Both the position numbers and the translations under genes were made by a program. The notes under the pieces were generated by a model. The model searched no databases. It worked only from the letters and a program-made list of their open reading frames with translations, and had not been told where the DNA came from. A stretch of 64,000 nucleotides of DNA from Oceanispirochaeta sp. M1. Lineage in GTDB: Bacteria > Spirochaetota > Spirochaetia > DSM-2461. Positions 1 through 7,255 of this stretch are shown here, one piece after another (position 1 is the first letter of the stretch; every line of letters starts with the position of its first letter). The DNA lies in the NCBI RefSeq assembly GCF_003346715.1, contig NZ_QQPQ01000001.1:235353-299352 (forward strand), written 5' to 3'.

Positions 1-1263
1 GGCTTTGGGAAATGCCTGTTTCAGTATCCCCACAGCCTCGCCGCCTGATACTGTATTTTCACCGATAAACTGCTCCGGGCGTCTCAGGTGGAGGATAAGA
101 AGACGGGGATCGTCCTGCAGTCCTGTTTCTGAAAAGAATGCATCATTCTTTACAAGGGTAAGGCTCTTCCGGCTTGTCTCTCTTAATACTGAAAGATCCT
201 CCGCCGGCCAGGATGTAAATCCGGAAACCTGAATATTTTTTCCATCATCAGACTGAGGCGCAGCAGCGCAATATTTCTTTCTGTATGTTTCCATTCTGCT
301 GATGGAACGGTTTATCCTTGATTCGGTTATTTTTCCCGAAACCAGATCATCGTAGATAGCCTTTATTCCTTCCTCCTGTTCTTCGGGAGTATGGGAGATA
401 AACAGCATATCCGCACCGGCGTCTAAACTTTTTCTTACGGCATCTGCTGTTTTGTAATGTGAACGTATTCCGTTCATTTCAAGACAGTCTGTCAGAACCA
501 GACCTTCAAAGCCCAGAGATTCTCTGAGCAGTCCTGTTATAATCTTTTTTGAGAGTGAAGAGGGAAGGCCGCTGTCATCAAGGGCGGGTATATTCATATG
601 AGCCACCATAATGGCAGGCATATCCTCTTCAATCCCTCTGATAAAAGGTATCAGTTCCCTCTGTTCCAGCTGGTCAAAACTGTAGGGGAGGAGAGGAAGT
701 TCCAGGTGGGAGTCGGTTGAGGTATCTCCATGTCCGGGGAAATGTTTGAGGACAGGAATGATCCCTGCATCAATAATTGCCTTTGCTGCTGTCAGCGCCG
801 CTTCTGTCACCTGTAGGGGATTATCTCCGTAGCTCCGGGGGCCCACTATGGGATTTTTCGGATTACTGTTGATATCAGCCACAGGAGCCAGGTTCATATT
901 GATTCCCATCTGCTTAAGATGAGACGCCATGATCCGGGCTGTCTGCTCTATGGAATCCAGACCGGCGGCGGCACATGCCATTGCACCGGGATAGTAATTC
1001 ATATTCCCGTGGAGACGGCTTACGATTCCACCCTCCTGGTCGATAGTAATAAAGGGTTCAAAACCGTTGTTTTCCAGAGTTCTGAGACGCAGCTCTTTAT
1101 TCAGTTCTGTAAGCTGAGTTCCGGATTCTACATTTCTTGAAAAGAGTATCCAGTTTCCGGCAAGAAGGTCCGTACTGCAGAACCTGGCATGATCTGAAAA
1201 CTCGATGCCTTCAAAACCGCAAACAAACATTTTTCCTACTTTTTTCAGTAGATCTTTTTTCAT
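1..1263 (-). CDS. Glycoside hydrolase family 3, NagZ-like (partial)
   Basis: Likely a cytoplasmic beta-N-acetylhexosaminidase or related GH3 glycosidase that removes beta-linked sugars from cell-wall or dietary oligosaccharides. I read 421 codons from the ATG at 1263; the C-terminus runs off the window. Residues 173-185 hold KHFPGHGD followed by DSH, the NagZ-type acid/base loop (Asp-His dyad). A later stretch, GLVLTDCLEM, supplies the expected nucleophile Asp. The presence of about 420 residues or more, with sequence continuing past the catalytic domain, suggests an extra C-terminal domain beyond a minimal NagZ (about 340 residues). No signal peptide is seen. A Shine-Dalgarno-like GGGAG precedes the start. 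It is divergent from the PtsP-like gene. The family is secure; the substrate is inferred. Confidence 0.85.
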   Translation of the reverse strand, partial: MKKDLLKKVGKMFVCGFEGIEFSDHARFCSTDLLAGNWILFSRNVESGTQLTELNKELRLRTLENNGFEPFITIDQEGGIVSRLHGNMNYYPGAMACAAAGLDSIEQTARIMASHLKQMGINMNLAPVADINSNPKNPIVGPRSYGDNPLQVTEAALTAAKAIIDAGIIPVLKHFPGHGDTSTDSHLELPLLPYSFDQLEQRELIPFIRGIEEDMPAIMVAHMNIPALDDSGLPSSLSKKIITGLLRESLGFEGLVLTDCLEMNGIRSHYKTADAVRKSLDAGADMLFISHTPEEQEEGIKAIYDDLVSGKITESRINRSISRMETYRKKYCAAAPQSDDGKNIQVSGFTSWPAEDLSVLRETSRKSLTLVKNDAFFSETGLQDDPRLLILHLRRPEQFIGENTVSGGEAVGILKQAFPKA

Positions 1264-1318
1264 CACATTACTCCCGAGAATCTAGTTGTAAACTCTTTCA
1301 CTCTTATTGTCTATAAAT

Positions 1319-1347
1319 TTGAACCTTGGGGCATAGATTATTATATT
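1319..1347 (+). promoter_or_regulatory. Sigma-70-like promoter, leaderless for 1354 gene
   Basis: TTGAAC, 17 nt, TATATT. The -10 box ends 7 nt before the GTG at 1354, so transcription should begin at or beside the start codon. No Shine-Dalgarno site is visible. Confidence 0.6.
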
Positions 1348-1353
1348 AGTACT

Positions 1354-3597
1354 GTGAAGAAGTATAGTAACGCTCTGTCGAGCATAAGTAATAGGGTTTC
1401 TCTGTTTGAAACAGATCTTGAGATGGATGGTTTTCTTAAAGAGGCCATTTCCCAATTAATGGATCAGGCCGGAGCTTCTCTGGGGGCTGTGTTTGTCTAT
1501 GATGAAAACTCCCGTGAACTGGTATTCCGGGTTGGATACGATAGCGGAGATTATTGGGATACCCTGCGCTGCAGCAAGAAGAAAAGGCCCATGCGTTTTT
1601 CCCTTGATGACAATGAGCTGGGCCGGGCATTCCGGGATGACTCTGTCAGAATCCATAGCTATGAGATCAGTGATGAAAATCCATTCCGATCAAAGTTACT
1701 GATTCCCATTGTGAGAGGACCCGAAAAACTGGGTGTTCTGATGATGGCTCATCCCGATGCGGGGATCTTTAAACCTGAAGATAAATCAGACCTGAAACGG
1801 GCTGCTTCCCTGCTGGGTGATATGCTCGTTGAAGCTACAGCCTTTATGTTTCCCCCCGAGGAAGGGGCTTCAATTCCAGTGCCGAAATCAAGAATCATCA
1901 AGGGGCTGAAGGCGTCTGCCGGTCATGCATTCGGGACCGCACTGCCTATCTGGTCTGATATTGACAGCGTAGCCGATACCATTGCCTATACGGGGTCACA
2001 GGATACGGAAATGGAGCTTTTTGAGAAGGCTCTTGAGCTCTCATCTACTCAACTGGAACGCATAGAGAAGAGTGCCTCCTTCACGGATACGGAGATGATC
2101 TCTCTTATCTTTACAGCACAGCTTTATATGCTGAAGGACAGCAGTTTTCTTGAAAAGATTAGACAGGATATCCGGGACGGCAGTCCGGCAGCAAAGGCCG
2201 TTAAGGATGTCATACAGTTGTATGCGGATCGTTTTGCCTCAATGACTGAGGCCAGGCTGGCGGAAAAAGCCCAGGACGTGAGAGATCTGGGTTATCGTAT
2301 TCTTTCTAATATGGCCAGACCCGACAAAGAGGGCTTTACCTACAATGATCAGATAGTCCTTTCCAGGCATATTTACCCTTCCGACCTTTTTCGTCTTGCG
2401 GTGGAAGGGGTCGCAGGGATTGTTCTGAGAGGTGCGGGTGTTACGGCCCATATCTCCATTCTCGCCAGATCTCTCTCCATACCTGTTCTGATCACCGATG
2501 ATAAATCGCTGCTGAATATACCCGAAGGTCTTCCCCTTCTTCTGGATGCCACAAAGGGCTTTCTTTATGTGAGACCCGATGAAAAAATCAGAAAGGAAAT
2601 CCTTGAACAGGATGAGCATCACGGACAGATTCCGGGGTCCTACATTCTGAAGGGTCATCTGTCTGACGGCAATCCTGTATCTGTACATGCCAATATCAAT
2701 ATTCTCAAGGATGCGGAGGACGCTGTCCAGGAGGGCGCCGAAGGAATCGGTCTCTATCGGAGCGAGTTCCCTTTTATTCTGAAGAATGATTTTCTTTCAG
2801 AAGAGCAGCAGTTCAGACTCTACCGCTCCATTGTTATGAGTCAGAAGGGTAAGCCTGTGACTCTCAGAACCGCAGATATCGGAGGAGATAAACTGCTGCA
2901 GGGCCGCAGTGAAGCCGAAAGCAATCCTTTTCTTGGTGTGAGGGGGATACGTTTTTCCCTGGCAAATCTGGAGATGTTTCATGATCAGCTCCGTGCCATG
3001 CTCCGTGCCGGGGAAGGAGCCGATCTGGGAATCATGTTTCCCATGGTTTCAGGAGTTGAAGAACTGCTTCAGGCCCGTGAGGAGCTGGACTTATGCATCG
3101 GTCAGCTTAAGGAGCGCGGAGAGGCTTTCAATTCAAGCCCTCGCATAGGCGCCATGGTCGAACTCCCTTCTGCAGCCATGGCTGTAAGCGAGCTCTCTGA
3201 ACACAGTGATTTTCTATCTATCGGTTCCAATGACCTGACCATGTATCTTCTGGCAGTGGACCGGACAAATGAAAATTTAAGCCATCTCTATAGAAGCCAT
3301 CATCCAACGGTGCTGAAGGTTCTTGCAACCATAGTTGAGGATGCAGGGGATAAGAGAGACCAGATTTCTGTATGCGGTGATATCGCATCCGACCCTTTTC
3401 TGATCCCCGTACTTGTGGGAATGGGGATAAAAAAACTCAGTGTAGCTCCCTCAAGGATTGATGCTGTTAAACAGAGACTGCTTCAATTTTCTCTTGAAGA
3501 CACACAGATTATCAAAAATGAGATTCTGGCAATCCGTCGACTGGATGAGATGGATAGATATATGAAATCTTTTCAGGAACGCTGGCCCCTTCCCTGA
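1354..3597 (+). CDS. ptsP: GAF-domain PEP-protein phosphotransferase (PtsP-like enzyme I)
   Basis: Enzyme I type protein that takes phosphate from PEP onto a histidine and passes it to HPr or NPr. At 747 residues it matches the length and order of E. coli PtsP (EI-Ntr): an N-terminal GAF domain (about 20-165), the enzyme I N-domain, a swivelling His domain with GVTAHISILARSLSIPVL (H366), then the PEP-binding barrel with LRTADIGGDK, NPFLGVRGIR, GSNDLTMYLLAVDR and the catalytic Cys in VCGDIASD. All key residues are present, so it should be active. It starts with GTG and appears leaderless. The lipase gene follows 41 nt later. A nitrogen-type PTS role is inferred from the GAF domain; no HPr or EIIA gene is in the window. 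Confidence 0.85.
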   Translation: MKKYSNALSSISNRVSLFETDLEMDGFLKEAISQLMDQAGASLGAVFVYDENSRELVFRVGYDSGDYWDTLRCSKKKRPMRFSLDDNELGRAFRDDSVRIHSYEISDENPFRSKLLIPIVRGPEKLGVLMMAHPDAGIFKPEDKSDLKRAASLLGDMLVEATAFMFPPEEGASIPVPKSRIIKGLKASAGHAFGTALPIWSDIDSVADTIAYTGSQDTEMELFEKALELSSTQLERIEKSASFTDTEMISLIFTAQLYMLKDSSFLEKIRQDIRDGSPAAKAVKDVIQLYADRFASMTEARLAEKAQDVRDLGYRILSNMARPDKEGFTYNDQIVLSRHIYPSDLFRLAVEGVAGIVLRGAGVTAHISILARSLSIPVLITDDKSLLNIPEGLPLLLDATKGFLYVRPDEKIRKEILEQDEHHGQIPGSYILKGHLSDGNPVSVHANINILKDAEDAVQEGAEGIGLYRSEFPFILKNDFLSEEQQFRLYRSIVMSQKGKPVTLRTADIGGDKLLQGRSEAESNPFLGVRGIRFSLANLEMFHDQLRAMLRAGEGADLGIMFPMVSGVEELLQAREELDLCIGQLKERGEAFNSSPRIGAMVELPSAAMAVSELSEHSDFLSIGSNDLTMYLLAVDRTNENLSHLYRSHHPTVLKVLATIVEDAGDKRDQISVCGDIASDPFLIPVLVGMGIKKLSVAPSRIDAVKQRLLQFSLEDTQIIKNEILAIRRLDEMDRYMKSFQERWPLP

Positions 3598-3638
3598 TTA
3601 CCGGCAGCTTCCCTGAAAACTAATTAGAGAGGATCTCA

Positions 3639-4679
3639 ATGTCGTTGAACACTCTGAAAAAAACAATACCCGATCCACGTCATTATGATGTGATTCCACC
3701 GGATATGGATTATTCCTACTTTGAAAAACCGGGTTCCCATTCTCCCCGCTTCCGTGACAGTGAATACTCTCCGGTCAATGCCTGGTGGTTTGCGGAGTGT
3801 GCACTTCTGGCATACTGCCATCCAGGTTTTGCCCGGATGGCCTACAGGCTGGCGAAGTTTGATAATTTCCGTTTCTTTCAGGGGAAAGGGACCGAATGCA
3901 TGGTCAGTTGGAATCGTAAGGCTGTGATTGTCTCCTTCAGAGGAACCGAGCTCAAGAGCTCTTCAGCCCTTCATGAAATTAAGACAGATCTTGATACAAT
4001 GCCTGTTGATTTTGAATTGGGCGGAAAAGTTCATAAGGGTTTTCTTTCGGGACTTGAAGAGATCTGGGACGGTCCGGAAGGGCTCCATCAATTTCTTGTC
4101 GAGGTGACAGCAGAAAAAAAGAGAAGACCCATGTGGATCTGCGGCCACAGTCTGGGGGGCGCTCTGGCTACCCTCTGTTTTGCCAGAATGCCCGAGGCCG
4201 CCGGTCTTTATATCTATGGTTCTCCCCGTGTGGGTGATCAGGATTTTGTTGATCTGATTGATCACCGTCCTTTCTGGCGGGTGGAGCACGGACGTGATCC
4301 CGTTCCCATGGTGCCTCTGGATATACCCGCACTTGATTTTAACTTTAAAGACCCCGGGCAGCTGATATTTATCAGCCATAAGGGAGAAATCCTGAAAGAG
4401 CGTCCAAACTTCAGTCTGGAGGAGCATAAAACTAAAAGGCTTCAGACAAAAGAAGAACAGGATGCCAGGGAAAAAGAGATAAGCAGCAGCTGGACAGATC
4501 TTTTTGATAAGGACAAGTCCAGGGCCGTGTGGAATAAGATTGACCACCATCTGCAGTTAAGCTGGGATGAATGGAAGAATCATCTCAAGGAGCTGCATGA
4601 AGGAATGGGGCTGATAGCCGATGACCATCAGCCCATATTCTATGCAAGCAAGCTCTGGAATGCCCTTCTCGATTCCTGA
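3639..4679 (+). CDS. Class 3 lipase family protein
   Basis: Alpha/beta-hydrolase of the lipase class 3 family, predicted to hydrolyse acylglycerols or phospholipids. The nucleophile elbow is GHSLGGALATL with Ser at about residue 171. The SFRGTE oxyanion-region motif, the catalytic Asp in HGRDPVPMVP and a late His (DHHLQLSW) complete a plausible triad. There is no signal peptide or membrane segment, so a cytoplasmic enzyme is expected, which is common for such bacterial homologues. The start is supported by AGAGGATC a few bases upstream. It probably shares a transcript with the PtsP-like gene but nothing links the functions. The lipid substrate is unknown. Confidence 0.8.
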   Translation: MSLNTLKKTIPDPRHYDVIPPDMDYSYFEKPGSHSPRFRDSEYSPVNAWWFAECALLAYCHPGFARMAYRLAKFDNFRFFQGKGTECMVSWNRKAVIVSFRGTELKSSSALHEIKTDLDTMPVDFELGGKVHKGFLSGLEEIWDGPEGLHQFLVEVTAEKKRRPMWICGHSLGGALATLCFARMPEAAGLYIYGSPRVGDQDFVDLIDHRPFWRVEHGRDPVPMVPLDIPALDFNFKDPGQLIFISHKGEILKERPNFSLEEHKTKRLQTKEEQDAREKEISSSWTDLFDKDKSRAVWNKIDHHLQLSWDEWKNHLKELHEGMGLIADDHQPIFYASKLWNALLDS

Positions 4680-4705
4680 GAGTCTGCCGAATTCACATCC
4701 AGGAG

Positions 4706-6073
4706 TTATTTAAGATAGGAGAGCCAGCGTCCCTGCTGGCTGATCATCCTATCTACAAGATCCTTAAGAGGGAGAGCCTTGTTCACTACAGGATTGGCCA
4801 GGAGAGCCTGGACTACATAATCCTTATTCTCCTTAAGTATTGCTTCCGCTGTCAGGTCGTATGTTCCTGTATAGTTTCTCAGAAGAGCAGTAAACCCCTT
4901 GGGCAGTTCTCCCAGGGGATTCCCTTTTACACCCTGAGCATCTATGGTTCCGGGAACTTCTACGGCAATCCAGGAAGGGAGGTCGGCAATCAGTCCGTTA
5001 TTGGGGACATTTACAGCCGACTCCAGAGCGCCGCTGTCTGTTGTAATGGCTTCCATGATGGCTACAATTCTCTCTCTGACTTCAAGGTGAATATCGGGGT
5101 CTGCCATCTCTCCCAGGCTCACTTTATAGAAATCGAAGAAATCGATGATTCCCCTATGGTCGGCTATTTCCCAGGCCCAGCTCAGGTATTCTCCAAAATG
5201 GCTGTCCCCGGTGATGGGGAGAAGGCCATAGCTTTCCATGATGAACTTAAATAATTTTCTATCAGCCCAGGAGTATGCACTTCGCTCTATACCAAGGTCG
5301 GCACGTCCCGTAGCGCCCTCTGTGTGAACCAGTTCTCCCGTCTCTTTATAATGATCCCACATATCGCTGTATCCGGGTTCCCCTTCAAAGAAGGCGGGGG
5401 CTTTCTCCATTATCTCAGGATAGATATCCCGGCCTGTTTTCTTATCTTTTGCTTTCAGAAGACAGCTGAAATGATTAAGTCCTCCTGATGTCAGGTCCAT
5501 CTGCTCAAAGGGCATGTCCATAATAGCGGGCAGGTATCGCTCCAGAGATGCTATTTCATGACAGAGTCCGGTGAATTTAATTCCCGGGAAGGCTCTGTGT
5601 ACGGTGGTTGTGATGGCTGTCATGGGGTTGGAATAACAGAAGAGATGGGCATCGGGACAGATCTCCATTGAATCCCGGCATATCTCCAGAATCGGGGGAA
5701 TTATCCTCAGAGCATGAAATACTCCTCCGGCTCCTCCGTTCTCACCGTATACCTGGCTGATGCCGTACTGAAGAGGGGTTTTCCAGTCTTCTTCCCAGAG
5801 TTTGAAACGGTCACCAACCTCGATGGATATTATTATGAAATCGGCTCCCTTAAAAGCTTTTTTTCTATCTGTTGTGCTGTTTACCGTAAAATCCAGGTTC
5901 TCTTTCTTGATAAAGGCCTGAGCCGTATCATCAACCTTCTTAAGAGCTTCGGGATTGATATCCAGAAGGGTTATTTCGGATTTTTTGAGTATTGAACTGC
6001 AGAATATATCTCCCAGAGTACCCAGGCCGAACTGAGCGCTTCCGGCGCCGATTAAGACGATCTTTTTGTTCAT
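4706..6073 (-). CDS. GH4 NAD-dependent alpha-glycosidase
   Basis: Family 4 glycosidases cleave glycosides by a redox mechanism needing NAD and Mn2+. The N-terminus has the Rossmann motif IGAGSAQFG and an Asp-containing LLDINPEAL. The metal-binding stretch GLCHEIAS is the family fingerprint site, and YSNPM supplies the conserved Asn. Length (455) is normal. As I recall the published fingerprints, CHSV marks alpha-galactosidases, CHE(V/I) alpha-glucosidases and CDMP phospho-alpha-glucosidases, so CHEI favours a non-phosphorylated alpha-glucoside. AAGGAAGAT upstream gives a normal ribosome site. It is divergent from a LacI regulator that probably controls it. Confidence 0.87.
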   Translation of the reverse strand: MNKKIVLIGAGSAQFGLGTLGDIFCSSILKKSEITLLDINPEALKKVDDTAQAFIKKENLDFTVNSTTDRKKAFKGADFIIISIEVGDRFKLWEEDWKTPLQYGISQVYGENGGAGGVFHALRIIPPILEICRDSMEICPDAHLFCYSNPMTAITTTVHRAFPGIKFTGLCHEIASLERYLPAIMDMPFEQMDLTSGGLNHFSCLLKAKDKKTGRDIYPEIMEKAPAFFEGEPGYSDMWDHYKETGELVHTEGATGRADLGIERSAYSWADRKLFKFIMESYGLLPITGDSHFGEYLSWAWEIADHRGIIDFFDFYKVSLGEMADPDIHLEVRERIVAIMEAITTDSGALESAVNVPNNGLIADLPSWIAVEVPGTIDAQGVKGNPLGELPKGFTALLRNYTGTYDLTAEAILKENKDYVVQALLANPVVNKALPLKDLVDRMISQQGRWLSYLK

Positions 6074-6101
6074 TCGTTTATCTTCCTTATTTTATAAATT
6101 C

Positions 6102-6116
6102 ATGATCATGGATCAT
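6102..6116. promoter_or_regulatory. Inverted repeat, candidate operator
   Basis: ATGATC-ATG-GATCAT lies 29 nt upstream of the GH4 start in the divergent GH4/LacI region. Short, so only a candidate site for the LacI-type regulator. Confidence 0.3.
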
Positions 6117-6209
6117 TAATATAAATGCATATTAAGTCCGAAAAAGGCTTAGTTCAATCTGATCTACTTCAAAAAGGAAATTCTTTATGAAAAGATATGA
6201 AAAATATAG

Positions 6210-6223
6210 TGAAAATATTTTCA
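6210..6223. promoter_or_regulatory. 14-bp perfect palindrome, candidate operator
   Basis: TGAAAATATTTTCA is perfectly symmetrical and sits 7 bp upstream of the TTGACA of the LacI gene. It lacks the central CG usual for LacI-family operators, so the assignment is weak. Confidence 0.3.
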
Positions 6224-6229
6224 TAGATG

Positions 6230-6259
6230 TTGACAGCTTTCAGGGTGGAGCACTAAGCT
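6230..6259 (+). promoter_or_regulatory. Possible promoter of the 6265 LacI-family gene
   Basis: Perfect TTGACA, 18 nt, then a poor -10 (TAAGCT) ending 6 nt before the ATG. It fits the leaderless geometry seen at other genes here, but the -10 box is weak. Confidence 0.4.
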
Positions 6260-6264
6260 GAGGC

Positions 6265-7251
6265 ATGGGAAAGATAAATCTGAAGGATATAGCAAGACTG
6301 TCGGAAGTCAGTATTACCACAGTCAGCAGGGTGCTCAATGATCCTGAACATGTAAATGCTGCCACCCGTGAGAGGGTATACCGTGTAATGCGTGAACTGG
6401 ATTATCAGCCCGGATTTCCCAGTTTGAAGAAAGATAAACCAAGAATTCTGGCTATTGTAGTCCCTGTTCTGAATAGTGATTTCACTACGGATTTTATCAT
6501 TGCCCTGGAAAAAGAACTTCATCCCTATAATATTTATCCTCTTCTGGTTCATACACAGGACGAGGCTGATCTGTCCGCATTTCTCAGTCATGATAACAGC
6601 TGGGTCACTCTGGCAGATATGGCTGTCATTATTACTATGGATATTGATGAACGGGCACAAAGCTATCTCAAGGAGAGGGGGCTCCCTTTCGGGGCGGTTC
6701 ATTCCCGATGTTCACATACATTTTCTGTGATGAATAATAACTATCTTGGCGGCTATGATGCCGCAGGGCATCTGTGGAACAAGGGATATAGGAAGATAGG
6801 GGTTGTCCGTTGGAGCGGGGAGACTGTGAGTTTTCAGGATGATCGTCTTACAGGCTTTTACAGGAAACTGGATGAGCTTGGAATCCCCAGACAGGACATT
6901 CCCGAGGAAGAGAGCAGTCTGACCATAGCCGGCGGCGCGGGTGCCACTCGACGGATCCTGAAGGATCATGACTGTGAGGCTCTGTTCTACACCTCAGATA
7001 CAATGGCCATCGGGGGGATTGAATACTGTCATAAGAATAAAATCGCCATCCCCGATGATCTGGCACTCATGGGTTTTGATGATATCAGAATGGCCGCTTC
7101 ACTGAATCTGACCACCATGAAGCAGTTCATTCCGGCAAAGGCCAGGGCTATTGCGGATTATCTTGTGAACCGAAGCAGGATGAACCCTCCTCCTGAATAT
7201 CCTGAAGAGATGACCATCACTCCTGTTCTGGTTGAACGGCAGACCACATGA
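6265..7251 (+). CDS. LacI-family transcriptional regulator
   Basis: Sugar-responsive repressor with an N-terminal LacI helix-turn-helix (INLKDIARLSEVSITTVSRV, residues 4-23) and hinge, followed by a periplasmic-binding-protein-like effector domain (about 60-325) including the common LALMGFDDIRMA segment. Length 328 is typical. It is divergent from the GH4 glycosidase with 191 bp between starts, so control of that gene by the glycosidase substrate or product is the natural inference. Its 3' end lies 4 bp from the convergent 801-residue gene. No clear Shine-Dalgarno precedes the ATG. Confidence 0.9.
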   Translation: MGKINLKDIARLSEVSITTVSRVLNDPEHVNAATRERVYRVMRELDYQPGFPSLKKDKPRILAIVVPVLNSDFTTDFIIALEKELHPYNIYPLLVHTQDEADLSAFLSHDNSWVTLADMAVIITMDIDERAQSYLKERGLPFGAVHSRCSHTFSVMNNNYLGGYDAAGHLWNKGYRKIGVVRWSGETVSFQDDRLTGFYRKLDELGIPRQDIPEEESSLTIAGGAGATRRILKDHDCEALFYTSDTMAIGGIEYCHKNKIAIPDDLALMGFDDIRMAASLNLTTMKQFIPAKARAIADYLVNRSRMNPPPEYPEEMTITPVLVERQTT

Positions 7252-7255
7252 TGAT

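Noticed and set aside
3963..4550. Minus-strand frame of 195 codons inside the lipase gene
   Set aside because: Shadow of a gene with intact catalytic motifs.
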